Below, in pieces: positions 45,026-56,985 of a DNA stretch of 64,000 nt (positions are counted from its first letter, which is position 1; each line of letters opens with the position of its first letter). The position numbers were made by a program, and so were the translations under genes. The notes under the pieces were generated by a model. That model ran no database searches and was not told where the DNA came from. It worked only from the letters and a program-made list of their open reading frames with translations. The stretch is from the NCBI GenBank assembly GCA_963989385.1, contig OZ022511.1, positions 7,378,001 to 7,442,000 on the forward strand. Direction: 5' to 3'. Origin of the DNA: Ctena decussata. Its lineage: Eukaryota; Mollusca; Bivalvia; Lucinida; Lucinidae.

Positions 45026-47360
45026 ATGATAAGGATCAGATCTAATTATGTATGTAAAATTGATACTAAATCTCTTTGACATTTACTGGTCTGCGTCTTA
45101 TCACGTGCATGAAGGGCGATAACTCTTGATAGATCACTGAAATTCTCGGATTACAGAAACGCTACATTAAACTGTTTTTCAATCAAAAATTTACGTTTTA
45201 GGGGCATGCCACAATTGCAGAATTTTGTCTTTTAAGAGACTTTAGATAAACCATTCGTTTCAAGATCAACTCATGTGCAGCAGTTACTTTTTCTCGGAAT
45301 AGAACGTATTAGTCTGAAAGAAATCGGATGAAAAATATTTAAAAATATGGGGGTATGGATAAACTTTGCATTATTCTTACGAGTTGATAAGTTGAAAATA
45401 ATAAGAAATGAATACAAAAGCAACAAAGATATAAAGCTAATAAAAATATTTTGCATTCAAAGTAAACGTTTATCTCTAAGAAAGAAAAAAAGGGAGATAA
45501 CTTATGATTTACATTGAAACTGCATAGCAACTAATGGTAATTAACACATTTCTTTTTATAACTACTGACTTGGTTTTGAAAACATAGGCCAGATTTTTTA
45601 TGCGCTTCCTTTTATATACGTTTTTATATAAACAAAACAAAACATAAAAGTAAACTATTTACCCTAAACGTTTCCATGGCAACGATTAAGAAAAATAGAT
45701 GGAGCGAAACAAGAAATTAGATATCTTTCATACATGTACTTGTTTTTATACTTGTTTTTATCGTGTGGTTCATTATTTTCGCACGATTTTTAAAGTTATT
45801 AATATATATATCAACCATATATGTAATTCAAGCTCTTAATGAAGCTAATCAGCAGAATGATCAGAATGATAGCCATGCATTTCATATATGAGCGTGGGTG
45901 GGGTAACTAAGACACTGAGTTATTCATACCGTAATACTGGGTAACTGGGTAATTCACAATCTTTGTCCTATCATATAAACAGCCGTAGGTATTGGAAACA
46001 AAGGGCAATGAATATTTTGATTAAACTATTCATTGCTCATACTTTGCCATAGCTCAGCTGTTACTATTTTACTATTATCAACTACAGCGGACTTTAGAGC
46101 TACTACTGCAATCTTAACTTCCTCACAAAGGATCACTTTTGGATCTTCGTTTTGACGCTGAGTGCAGCCAGAACTGCATTGTCGCCATAACACGCATGAT
46201 TGTATAGCTCAGAACAATTTTCTATCAATCTGCTGAGTGTCTATCATTCTTTTGTTAGACATGTCCCAGACTTGTTCTGGATAGTTAGGATCTACCCTGT
46301 TCTCTGAATTTTAATCCACACCAGCTGATGTGCTCACCTGCAGTTGTGTTATTTTAGGTATTAAGTTTCAGTCTCCTTGCACCGAGTATCTCTACTTAAT
46401 CAGTCCTCCTTTGCTCTCTTCAGGGCATCTGAACCCTTTTGTAAGCCTTCCTGTATTCTCTCGCTCCTTATGCATGTTATGCTTCATACTGCCTCCTTTC
46501 AAATATCTCCTCACATCGCAGAGGTCAAGAACATCCAGTACCCAGTGCTTGTACCTGCGATATTCGTTTCCAAGTATCTCTTTTCCTGTATCAGTAACTG
46601 CTGTATTATAGGGCGTAGAAAAATGCAAGGAAGTCCACTAGTTTAAATCGTCCCGTACGTGCACGATTTCGGACAAGGTTTTATTTTTTACTGTTTTGCG
46701 GTTTGACGCTTCAACAGAATATATCTGTTGGTAAAGTGTATCCAGCAGATAGCCTATATTGAAAAACGGGCGTGACCCCGTCATTTCTCAGTCAAACAAT
46801 ACCCAATTTGATGTTACTTGGTTTTATTGGGAAATGGGAGCAACTCTAACATACAATTTAAAGAGATTCTTACAAATGATATCCCCCCCCCACACACACA
46901 CACAGAAACACACACCTATCTCCCATCACCACCAACACCAATTTACAAATATCGTACTACTACTACTTACTATTACTATTTCAATTCTCCTAACGTCGTT
47001 CCCCAAGTGGCTCAGCGGTATTACAAGTACCGTCTTTCGGTCCCGTCTTTTATTCGCTGTCCCGATTGCAACAATATTGCAGTTGCAAGTATCCTTCAGA
47101 ATCAGGAGTTGTTTCTGACAATAGGTCAAGCGTCGTCATGAACGAAGAAGCGAAAAACTATGCTTTGCATCATATATTCTGGTATTACTTATCAAAAAGA
47201 AAGTAAAGCGGTCTGTTTTGTTTTTTTATTTAGTAAAATTTCTTGGCGATCCGTAGATTGTCTACCTTCACTGCCAAAAGAGTTCCTGTCGCACGCGCGT
47301 CCTTGTAAGGCAACCGTTGTCAATGACGTTATTTTATTTGGAAAAGTTTAAAATTAGGTG
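45026..47360. other. AT-rich intron sequence, no gene recognised
   Basis: Only short frames without domains. A CA microsatellite lies at about 46894-46915. None of the open frames near 46330-47140 has recognisable homology or a consistent splice context. Confidence 0.45.
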
Positions 47361-47459
47361 TCAGCGCAGGCAAGTGCACAGCTGAATTTTTCACACATTG
47401 TTGATGTTCTTAAAATACATTATTATGCAAAAAATCAGCTGTGCACTTGCCTGCGCTCA
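47361..47459. repeat. Inverted repeat with 24 bp perfect arms
   Basis: TCAGCGCAGGCAAGTGCACA continuing into GCTGA on the left, with the exact complement ending CTGCGCT on the right, around a ~50 bp AT-rich loop. It lies just inside the right end of the 12.5 kb insertion. Confidence 0.75.
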
Positions 47460-47828
47460 GGTAGTTTCGGCCCAAATGCAAGCCAAAAATGACCGAAATT
47501 GCCAAAACCAGCTGAGAAGGGGTACATTTAGAGGCTCAGAAGAAGTTAAATATCATTAGAGTATAGATTATTTTAGTCAGAATGGATGGTTAAAGGTTTA
47601 AACTCATACATTACATGAACAGAAGTTAAAGAAGTGCAATTTTGAAAATTCATAAATGAGGGGGCCAAATATGGCCCAAATCATACCTGGTCCTTTGCTC
47701 TGGAGGAACAGTCTTTTTCAGACCGTTCCTCCAGAGCAAATTTCATGGTTGTAGAGAATCTCCTTCATAGAAATTTAGCCTAAGCAACAGCATAGCAACC
47801 ACTTAAGTCGTTTTATAAATAAGGCCCC

Positions 47829-49525
47829 GCGCATCTGCAGCCTGTCAATGAGAGCTCCATTATAATAATTTTGAGATAAGTTTCGTTCATTCTCATAGAT
47901 ATTTCGAAATGAACAAGCCTCCTGGTGCTAATGTCCCACTGGACACTAAACGCTGAAAAAAACAACAAATAACAAAACATTGAATCACCGTTGATTCAAA
48001 ACGCAACATTTTGTGCCTGCTGGGGTGCCGTAAAACCTGTACCACTTTCTTGTCATGTTGAGGCGGTTATAACGAGGCCACATAATAATTTTATGGAAAA
48101 ATCCGAAAAAAATGTATCCCAGAACTTGTTATAAATACCCCTGCTGCCGTCATGTTATTAAACAGACAACTTATCAAAGTATAAAGCCAAGATAGCGTGG
48201 ATGTAAAGCTAACCTTTTTTTTTTTTCATTTCTGGCATCAGTATCCTACTCTTTTTCGTGTTCACTGAAGACGACCTAAAATCCCTGCAGGCAAACATTG
48301 ATGAATCAAAACTGAAACAATGTTGATTCAATGTTCCCAACAGCTACCCAAAATGACAAAAATGTAAAGAGTAACTACACTTCAGGAACTGACTGAATCA
48401 GACCCCAAACCCTATCCCCAACATCAAAGGGAAAGATTGACAAAGACAAACAATAAAGGACCTCTGACAGTTGTAATGTAAATTTGCCTTTAAAAGTGGT
48501 CAAAAATGAACTTTCGGTATACGTCAAAATTTCCACCGAAATGTGTTCTCCTGAACTCCCTTTAGTTGGCACAAAAACAAGTTTTCGGGTACGAAGCACA
48601 TAGACTGAGATTTTTGATGTAAAATGCATGTTTTTATTATTGAATGTATGGAAAACAGGAAAAGTTTTATAAAGATACTTTCCCCCCGTGCCTCAGCTAG
48701 CCACTTTGCATGCATGTGTGTCCTGTCAATATACACATTATATGTGAGTGGCGAGCTGAGGCACGGGGGGGGGGGATGATAGTCTACAGCTGAATAACTG
48801 AAAAGTGGGTGGGGTAACCAGACCCTCTGCATATAAAAATAAGGCTGGAATACTTTTTCTTTACATATTATTGTATGCTATAATGCAGAAATAGTGTTTC
48901 CTTTATTTTAAACATGTTTAACAAAACAGAATTCAGTAAATATGAAAAATCGAAAAATTGATGTATTTTGGATGACTGAAAATTTCACATACCCTTCTTA
49001 CGAAAGTCAGCCAGAGTTAATCTGCAGACATGATATTCCTTCAAAATCAGTATCAGAACTTCTTTAAAATGCATAAGTCTACATGTTAATGCTAAAACCT
49101 TCAACATTGGCTTCTCATGATAGCTGCAGTAATTTGTCGAAAAATACGCAAATTTGCATTGAAACTGTCAGAGGTCCTTACAAGTGATAAGCCGAGTCAG
49201 CAGCTCTTTCCCAAATAGGTGGCAACTCAGCTAACTTTATTGAACTAAATAATTTAGACCAACAGAAGGGTTACAACAGACTAAGCAAAAACACTGTAAG
49301 AGGTCGTGAAACACCATAAGAGTGAACGTATGGAAGAACGGATGACTTGCGGTTTTACCACCCTTTAAACAGTATTTCAGTCTATCTATCTCTCGATACT
49401 GAAAACGATCATTTTGATCATTACCTCAGGTGTGGTGGGTGGTTAAATTTAGAATTTAGCTCAGGGAAAACAAACTTTCTGGGTGGGCCATTAAAACTCT
49501 TTACAAGAAGCAGATCAGAGGCATG
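47829..49525. other. RETSAT intron 1, no gene recognised
   Basis: AT-rich intron; a G-rich inverted repeat (CCCCCCGTGCCTCAGCT near 48684 and AGCTGAGGCACGGGGGG near 48754) and eroded SINE-like sequence near 49330-49450 (CAGTATTTCAGTC). No exon. Confidence 0.45.
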
Positions 49526-50230
49526 CTAAAACACATGCCTCTGGACCGATAATCTAAATAAGGGCTTTAAACTCCTCAGCGGTTTTGGCAGAAACCGCCG
49601 AAGAGGGGAGACTATTCCACATAGGAATAGTCCTGGGGAAAATGAATTTTTCAAGGCATCACCATACGCAAGGTATCTAGTGCATTGTGAGTCATGGGAT
49701 GCCCTAGTCCTTCTCGACTTTGGTGCTGGGGCCAAGTACTTATCCTTCTCGAGGGACACTGTACCAGAATGAATCTTGTAAAAGACGGTTAAGGAGGACT
49801 GCTCCCGGCGGGCCACCAGGGATGGCCCTCCACTCAAGCTCGTCCAGCATATCGCTGACACTACTTGTGTTCCGCCATCGCCTGCAGGTCCACCTGGCAG
49901 CTGTTTTCTGCACCTTCTCAACCTGCCGAATCTGAGTTTTATGATAGGGATGCCCAATAGGTGCTGCATACTCTAGTTGAGGGCAAACCAATGTTTTGTA
50001 TGCAGCTTCCTTAGTTTGCGGAGGTGCAAGTGCCAAATTGCGCCGAAGAAATCCCATTGTCTTAGTTGCCTTGCTTGATATTTCTGAAATATGTTGTCCC
50101 CAATCCAAATGGTCTGTAATTGTTATACCGAGATACTTGGCGGACAGAACATGTTCCAATCTTTGCTGATGGAGAGAGTAATTAAAGTGTATTTGCTTGC
50201 TAGGGAGGTGCCGTCATCCTCATAGAATGA
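49526..50230 (-). pseudogene. Non-LTR reverse transcriptase C-terminal fragment
   Basis: The upstream frame has KYLGITITDHLDWGQHI, KTMGFLRRNLA and QLEYAAPI, the thumb and post-RT region of a Jockey/CR1-type LINE. The homology then shifts frame near 49800 and continues with ARREQSSLTVFYKI and a TRASHD/YLAYGDALKNSF tail. It is 5'-truncated and frame-shifted, a dead fragment unrelated in detail to LINE 1 and LINE 2. Confidence 0.8.
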
Positions 50231-50618
50231 CATTTGGCAACATTAAATTTCATTTGCCAATCGGTCTCCCATTGTGCCTCCGAGTCATATGAAACTGATA
50301 CATGTAGAAGTGCAATAAAAATTTCCGCCTAAAACGGGATTCCAACCTAAATGCTAGCCAAGCAGGCCTTTTAACCCACTACCCCTCAAGCAAGAACGTT
50401 ATCTATACCAGGGGTAACTGGGCAACATGCTACACTACATATATCATGGGACCGATCTCCTGCTCAACCTCAAAAGTCAGGCTAACGAGTAACGTCGCCG
50501 TGACGCTGTTGCGTTTAGCAGTGTTTGTCGGGAGAGATCCCGTCTCCGTAATGACATAGCAACATAGATATGATCGTGATTAAACCAGAGTTCACTCACC
50601 GTTCAAATATATACTCAC

Positions 50619-50823
50619 TTTGTTTAATGACCCTGTTTCTCTTCGTCTGGTCATGTTCTAAGGGATCTGGTGCCCGTAAATACTCCAGAGTAAACGGATT
50701 TTTACCCGGCCTCGGTAACGTCCGCCGTATCACTATCACGGTGGTCAACAAAATTATACCAAGCGCTGCAATCAGCATCACCACATCATTAATTATTTCC
50801 TCCAAAATTTCAATTATAGCCAT
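50619..50823 (-). CDS. RETSAT: RETSAT-like gene, exon 1 (start)
   Basis: 205 bp from ATG to donor AAA|GTGAGT. The start context AAAATGG is favourable. Residues about 12-33 form a hydrophobic anchor (IINDVVMLIAALGIILLTTV), expected for an ER membrane enzyme, followed by KNPFTLEYLRAPDPLEHD, matching the family N-terminus. It ends in phase 1 and joins exon 2 across a 15.8 kb intron filled with mobile DNA. Transcription would run away from the F-box gene. Confidence 0.88.
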
Positions 50824-50958
50824 TTTACTTGTTTACTAAAATAAGCACGCCATTACACAACTAAATTTATATTTTGACAATAAGTGACTGAAAACAGTAA
50901 ACAGAGGAAACAAGTACTATCTGTTCACAAAATGCACGTGCAAGGGTAGCAAGATAAA

Positions 50959-51193
50959 TGAGCCACGACACGACAAAACAAAGTGGCATGTGCGCCCAGC
51001 GAAGACTCAGATCAGCCTGGGCATCCGACCATTGTGATCAGAATTTTCGCTGTTCTCTGTCGGCATGAAAGTAGCTTAGCTACCCTTTAAGCGCACAGCG
51101 AAGACTCAGATCAGACTGGGCGGATGCCCAGCCTGATCTGAGTCTTCGCTGCGTGCACATGCCACTTTCTTGGTTTTGACGTGTCGCGGCTCA
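50959..51193. mobile_element. Palindromic MITE (TGAGCC..CGACACG family), copy 1
   Basis: The ends are TGAGCCACGACACGACAAAA and TTTTGACGTGTCGCGGCTCA. Inner arms carry AAGTGGCATGTGCGC and ACTCAGATCAG in both orientations. Homologous copies lie at 56511-56748 and 61243-61482. Confidence 0.8.
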
Positions 51194-51729
51194 AATAAGA
51201 AGGTTTAGCGGTTTTGATAGCCTGTTTAGCGGTGCCGTGTTTCAGATGGCCTGATGGATGAAATCAACAGTATTTCAGTCACGTCGAGCCGATGGAGGGG
51301 TGACAATGAAAGGCTGGCTGCGAGCAGTGGACTCGAAAGGATTCCGCCTTCTGTCAGACTTCAGTAGAAGGCATTATCTATTCTTGACCGGAGGTTTCCT
51401 TTTGTCATGGATATCATTGCCTCTTTCATAACAATAAACAAAGAAATAAATGAATAAATACATAAATAATAAATGAAAAAAAGGGAAAAAATAGTTGTTG
51501 CCAGAAACTTATAATGGGGTCAAAAAGACTCGCTTCAAATGCAAATTTACCAGTGGAAATAGCGACTTTCATCTTTTTAGCGATTATAAGTACATTCCAT
51601 TATTATCAGCTCACCGGCAAAATCGAGAAAAGCATAAGCTACTCAGATTCAGATTAAACGCGTGACGTCGTTGACGCTGACGTCGCCGTAACTAACGTCA
51701 GATTCATGACAACACCAACTAACTCAGCC

Positions 51730-51735
51730 ATGTGA
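51730..51735 (+). promoter_or_regulatory. Start-stop upstream ORF
   Basis: ATG immediately followed by TGA, nine bases before the F-box gene ATG. Minimal start-stop elements can hold back ribosomes. Whether it is in the mature mRNA depends on the unknown transcription start. Confidence 0.4.
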
Positions 51736-51744
51736 ACAGGCTGA

Positions 51745-52804
51745 ATGGATTTTGGATTTTTCGAGCGCGCAAAAAGATTTACAAGTTGGATAAAAGATAC
51801 GCTAAATCTAAATATGAACATTACACGTTCTTATAAAGGTAGATGGTCGAATTTACCTGACGTCGTGCTGACTGATGTATTTAAATATCTTCCAGATAAA
51901 GACAAACTAAACGCCGCCCTTGTTTGCTTTAGCTGGTACCAGATATTTGAATCTCCGTGTCTCTGGAGGAGACGCCATTTCGACATGGGCGGTTTTAGAG
52001 CACAAGCTAATGGATACAAGGCTGTCAAATTTGCCGAGAGGTTTGGGCAATATTTACGTTACTTGTCGATGACATGCAGCCATCCTTCTTTCCACACTTG
52101 TAAGCAGTTTCAAAACACCATTGAAGAACTTTTCGGGAAGTTAAAAGATGAGTCGACGCAGCTTCACGAGTTTGAGTTTTGCCGACTTGAGCTGGAGCGA
52201 TACTGGAAGTACGACACTCCGAGAGAAAAGGTGATTGGTATATTTTCAAAATTCTTCAAAACCCAGAAGGCAATGCGCTGCTTTGATATGTCTTATAGTC
52301 AGTTTCCGACCTACGGCGGATGCCGTATCCTCGACAGTATTGGCCTACAGTCCGGGGACACAATCACTGACATGCTTCTAGAGGATTTCTTCCACTCAAG
52401 ACTAGCAGTCTATCAGGCCAAAAAATATAGAAAGTGCATCAGCCGTTTTACTAATGTAAGATACTTCGCTCTGAACTATAACTGTATTTCTGAAGAAGTA
52501 ATTGAAATATTCTCTAGAACACTGGCGAGAAAGCTTGAATTTCTGAACGTGAAGATATTCAGGAACGATCCTCATTTCCACAGGATTTCAGGATATACAT
52601 GGAAAATGTTGAGACGAGCTTGTCCAAAACTAAAAGTATCGTTTTGGTTTGAGAGTATCGGATCATTCAGCGATATCTCACCGATCTTGGTGAATGAGAT
52701 ACCAGTAAAAGATATCCATATTTGGACGGGATACGATGAAGACACTAACTGGCGGTTGGGACAAACGGTAGACCTCATTTCTGAAACGTATTCAGGAACT
52801 TTAG
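51745..52804 (+). CDS. FBXO39: FBXO39-like F-box protein, exon 1
   Basis: 1060 bp encoding the first 353 residues plus one base; donor TTAG|GTAAGT. The F-box is at about residues 34-76 (LPDVVLTDVFKYLPDKDKLN and the VCFSWYQIFESPCLW segment), which would bind SKP1 in an SCF ubiquitin ligase. The rest matches the LRR-like region of FBXO39/FBXO33-type proteins: LDSIGL..., LEDFFHSRLAVYQAKKY, LNYNCISEEVIE, LKVSFWFESI. The exon layout with one long first exon is retained. FBXO33 is the main alternative name; targets are unknown. Confidence 0.85.
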
Positions 52805-55800
52805 GTAAGTTTACACAGCCTTAGATACCGGGAAAATTCTAAACATTGGGGCACGTACAATTATCACCATAATTGTCCTAAGCTTAGAATGGAACAGTTT
52901 TGTTTGACAGTGCCGTAATGCATCCGAAAGACGCTGATAAAATGGCTAACATTGTGGGCCCAGATCAGACTGCTTCTTTAGAAGCAGTCTGATCTTGGCC
53001 CACAATGTTTGCTCAGACATACACTGCTAAAAATATTTAAAGGAACAGCAACTATTTTCCCATAGACATTACTACAACATTTACCCAGTTCAACTTCCCA
53101 TAAATCTGACCGCCCGTGAGCAAGAATTACTATCCTTTTGCAGCATTTTGAAGAAGGATCGAAGTTTAAGACAACAAGAATTTCAATACAGCTGATTACC
53201 TGCCCCTTTCCACGGAACAGATTTTGCAATTTTCGAATTTTCTAAAATTGAGACAATTTGCTGGATGTCTATAAACTCTCGTGAATTTCAGGTGAAAGTG
53301 ATTCTTTCAAACGGGCCACCTTGTAAGACAAAATGGTTCTTTTGATTTTGGTTGAAATTTTCACGCTTTCCACCAGTTCTGAAAAATTGCAAATTTTTAA
53401 CAAAATTCCAGTTTAACATAAATCTGTCCATGGACAAGGGCAGGACAAATATTGGATCAAAACATGTGCTATCAGTAGTATGGACCCTCTTTGAAAATTG
53501 GCAAAATAACTGGAAATTCCGTGTCTTTGTTGATCTAAAGTAAATAACCTCAAAGTGAAGCTGCGTTTCACTGTCCTCAATGGAAAAATATTAGATGCTC
53601 CTTTAAATAATTTGAGCAGTGTATTTGTCCAAACACTTAGAAATGTTATGGTATCAGGAAACACTGTCAATGTGACCTTGTTGGTTCCTCCGTAAAAAAT
53701 TACGCAGCAGTCATTAAATGCTGTGGATGTTGATACAAACATGTGGAAATCCCGAGAATCCTTACACTCAACGCCGTTTTGTAGACATGTAGTATTTCTT
53801 TTTTCATCTATACCCAACAAGTATAAGCGCTGGCTTAACTCAACAAGATAGCAAGAGCGGTAACTCTTGTACGCAACACATTGTCATGACATGTTCTGCA
53901 TATAAATTTCTGTGAAGTATCATGGATAATATACTCAGAGGCAATAAAAAGTATACAGTTTTTGATTTTGAATACTGAGCCTCGTGTAAATAGCTGCGCA
54001 GACATATTAATAACCATTTTGGCAAAGGTCTAGCCGCTGTAAAACATAAAAAAAATTGTTTTGCAGTCATCAATAATGGAGTTATGGCCCTTAATTCAAA
54101 ATCAGTAGTTCCAATTAAAACTCGCTCTACACATGGCAGATGGTATTTTGCACTTCATGAACATCTAGCACTAATGTCTGTGAGTAAAACCACATCTTTA
54201 TTTATTCTGAAACTCACATCAAACTTCTTCAACCATAGAAAGAAATGCTACGTCTCAAATTATCTCCCTTTGAATTAAAATTATAGGGAACCAATTGGAG
54301 TTAGACGTTTTCACTTGAAATTTTCGGAATATTGTTGTTTGGCTTCTTGCCTTTGTGTACACTTGAAAAGAACTTCATGAACTTGTTTATTTGAAAGAAA
54401 ATTGAAAATAAACTTCCCATAATAACTCAAGGCCTATTCAATGCATGCTACCAAAAGACGCCAAAAAACATTATTTCTTTGTACAACTATTTGATACTTT
54501 ACCCCATTTTGTTATAGGAGTGTGTGACATGTCCTTACAAAACTTTCATCCCGTTTTTAATGCAATGCATAGAAATGCATAAAATCAATCTCTACTGTCC
54601 AAATAATCCGAGCCTTCTCTGACTGAAAAAGCCTATTTATAATTTTGATTGGCGGCTTATTGACGTCGGCTGCATGACCCAATAAGGGTTTGCAGCCAGA
54701 GAAGACTCGGGTTACTGTCCAAAGTGAATGTTTGAAGGGGAGCTACTCAAGCGACAATGTTGACTCAGACCTCTGGCTTGTTAAAAACCATGTCATTTCC
54801 TTATCCTTTGACCGATTGTTCTGAAAATTGTCGCAAATTGTTTTTATCTACAGTGCCAAGTTATTATGCAGATATGCAGACATCTGTAGAAATATCGATA
54901 CTGCCTTACCTATATACTTTCTTTTGCCTCTCAGTATATTTCAAAGGGTATTCAAATTAATATCATTATTTTAAAGGTACATAAATACATTATAGACACG
55001 CATCGTTTTTGAATTATCATCATCACGTGCTTAAACACATGCGACTTGCTCTTAGTGATTGTCAGTTGCCAGAAATCTGAGTGCCCCTTGCAGCCAGCGC
55101 CCCATCTCTCTTTTCCCACAGACAATGAGTTTTTTTTTTCTTTTTTCTTGTTTCCTTTTTTATTTAGTGGATTTTTTTTTATTATTATTATTTCTTCTTT
55201 ATGTAATCTATTTTATTATTTTTGTCAAAGTGTTTGCAATGAATTAATGCTCGTCAACCGGACATTTACTTAGCCAGTATGTTATGTTTTACTTAGACTT
55301 AGATACATTACCGGTTGATGAACCTCCTTCATTGCGAACACAATTCCATCTACAGACTTCTAAAGATTTTTTCTCTTATGTGTCTCTTGTAAATTCATGT
55401 TTTGTCTAAAATTTAAGTAGTACATGACCAGAGAAGTATATTCATTTTGCACAGACCGTTTTACCTTCTGCCTGATAGTGCACAGTTTATTCATGTTCAG
55501 GAGAAGAGCTATATAAGCTATCAGCTTTCGTTGTGATCCTATTTCTTAGTGTAACTATCTTGTTTATACATGTATGTTGTAATGTGCATGCAGTTTTGGA
55601 AATAAAATATGTTTAAACCAAATTACAAAGCGGACAGGAATCTGCAAAAAAAGACATCAAACGGAAGATAACTCAAAAAGTATGGACACAAAAGCTATCA
55701 TTCTTGTAGGTGACACATTGACATGACCTGTTCTATATATAAGTGTGGCGTATCATGAAAATATTCCAAAAGGTATACGAATTAAAGAGTGGATAAGAAA

Positions 55801-56316
55801 ATGTTCACGGACATGGGGACAGGAGTCAGGCTCACCTGGTCAGGGGATAATAAACCAAGTTTTTCATACTTTTACTGTAGGAAACTCAATGATGTTTTGT
55901 TTAAAGTTGGCTAATCACGGTCATTCACAATATCGAAACTATAGTGAGAAGCTTGTGCGATACCTCACGACGCGACGAAACATTTTATGCTGATCGAGAA
56001 TGGGGCCTTATAACAATGCGTATGGTTAGAAACGGAACGCCGCTCGGCCAATTCCGTGATTCACGGAAATGGCCCAGCGGTGTTCGGATTGAAGCAATGC
56101 AGGGGACTAAATTCTTCCTGTCTTAGAGTCGATTACTGCTTGTCAAACTTAGCATGATTTATGAAAGCAAAAACCAGACGTATGTGCATATTTGCTAAAG
56201 AATTCCACAAGATCTGATGGTTCCAAAAGTGATGGTACAGGTCTGTAGACAGATTTTCCAGGTCTGTAGACAGATTTTCCAAGTTTTTTTTTCTTCTATG
56301 CATATATTTCTTTCAG
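52805..56316 (+). other. F-box gene intron 1
   Basis: Contains a perfect palindrome at 52948-53009 (AACATTGTGGGCC..AGCAGTCTGATC type) and otherwise AT-rich sequence, with T-rich runs near 55130-55190. No further exon with matching phase and homology was recognised. Confidence 0.6.
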
Positions 56317-56478
56317 AATCTTTATCCCTGGAGCTTGACAACAACCATGAAATAGTGGATTATGAAATACTTAACCTTGTCGTAAACTGTAAGAAGTTGA
56401 GGGAGCTCAGCATCAACGCCATCATCTCCATAGCAACCGTGGAACAGTTGTGTGAACTTCAGCGGGAGCACAAAATTG
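56317..56478 (+). CDS. FBXO39: FBXO39-like F-box protein, exon 2
   Basis: 162 bp, acceptor TTTCAG and donor GTAAGT, phase 1 in and out. It encodes LELDNNHEIVDYEILNLV and CKKLRELSINAII, an LRR-like segment that aligns with the region after the first exon in FBXO39. It joins either terminal exon without frame change. Confidence 0.82.
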
Positions 56479-56510
56479 GTAAGTAGTCTTATATTTTGAA
56501 ATGATATAAT

Positions 56511-56748
56511 TGATCCGTGACACGACAAAACCAACACAGTGGCATGTGCGCCCAGCAAAGACTCAGATCAGCTTCAGCATCCGCCCAGTCTGATCAGACT
56601 CTTTGCTACGTGCTTATGGGTAGCTTAGGGTCTAAGCTACCTCCATGGGGACAGTGAAGACTCTGATCAGACTGGGCAGATGCCCAAGCTGATCTAAGTC
56701 TGCGCTGGGGGCACAACCACTTTGTTGGTTTTGCTGTGTCGCGGCTCA
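56511..56748. mobile_element. Palindromic MITE (TGAGCC family), copy 2
   Basis: Same arms as 50959-51193: TGATCCGTGACACGACAAAA to TGTGTCGCGGCTCA, with GCATGTGCGCCCAGC inside. It begins 33 bases after the exon 2 donor, in intron 2. Confidence 0.8.
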
Positions 56749-56924
56749 TTTATTAGAAGCATTTAAGTGCCTGTCTGATTTGTTAATCTTCAGGCTCAAA
56801 ATACAAACACCCTCTACTCTTTCATAAAATGCAATGTATTGTGGCATTAAGTAGCATTGATACTGTATCTGTATAGTCCAGACTGAAATAATCCTTTATT
56901 CTAATATCTGCACTGAAACAAATT

Positions 56925-56985
56925 ATAATTTGCTGAATAAAAATGCCTGGCATTTTTATTCAGCAAATTATAATTTCGTTTGTCG
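56925..56985. repeat. Near-perfect hairpin
   Basis: AAATTATAATTTGCTGAATA followed by AAAATGCC on the left and the complement on the right, with no real loop. Probably a minimal MITE core. Confidence 0.65.

Larger units (their letters stand above)
35217..47693. mobile_element. 12.5 kb TIR-bounded insertion without target duplication
   Basis: The left end GGACCAGGTATGGTTTGGGC matches the inverted right end GGACCAGGTATGATTTGGGC; similarity extends about 36 bp to GCCCCCTC. The host MITE is interrupted exactly between AAA and TTT with nothing duplicated or lost. Inside are an AGGTCA-type repeat unit, LINE 2 with its repeated 5' part, the ~146 bp array and AT-rich DNA. No transposase ORF seen. Superfamily unknown. 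The whole lies in RETSAT intron 1. Confidence 0.7.
35129..47828. mobile_element. Palindromic MITE (GGGGCCGTATT family), second split copy
   Basis: The left part 35129-35216 runs from GGGGCCGTATTCATAAAACG to AACTATGAAA; the right part 47694-47828 runs from TTTGCTCTGGAGG to TAAGGCCCC. Joined, they reproduce the intact family at the junction GAAATTTG. The 12.5 kb in between is a later insertion. Confidence 0.8.
50824..51744. promoter_or_regulatory. Shared intergenic region between divergent genes
   Basis: 921 bp between the two start codons. It contains a palindromic MITE (50959-51193), SINE-like remnants (about 51240-51440), and TGACGTCG motifs near 51663 and 51679 that resemble cAMP response elements. 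A start-stop ATGTGA sits at 51730-51735. No clear TATA box was identified for either gene. Confidence 0.5.

Noticed and set aside
46330..47141. Overlapping open frames as a gene
   Set aside because: No domain, no consistent splice sites, and low-complexity CA and T/C-rich composition.
35217..47693. Maverick/Polinton element
   Set aside because: TIRs are only about 36 bp, there is no 6 bp duplication, and no polymerase, integrase or capsid genes are inside.
49526..49969. Single continuous 147-residue gene
   Set aside because: Only its second half has RT-tail homology; the first half is out of frame with the RT fragment, so it is part of a frame-shifted LINE remnant.
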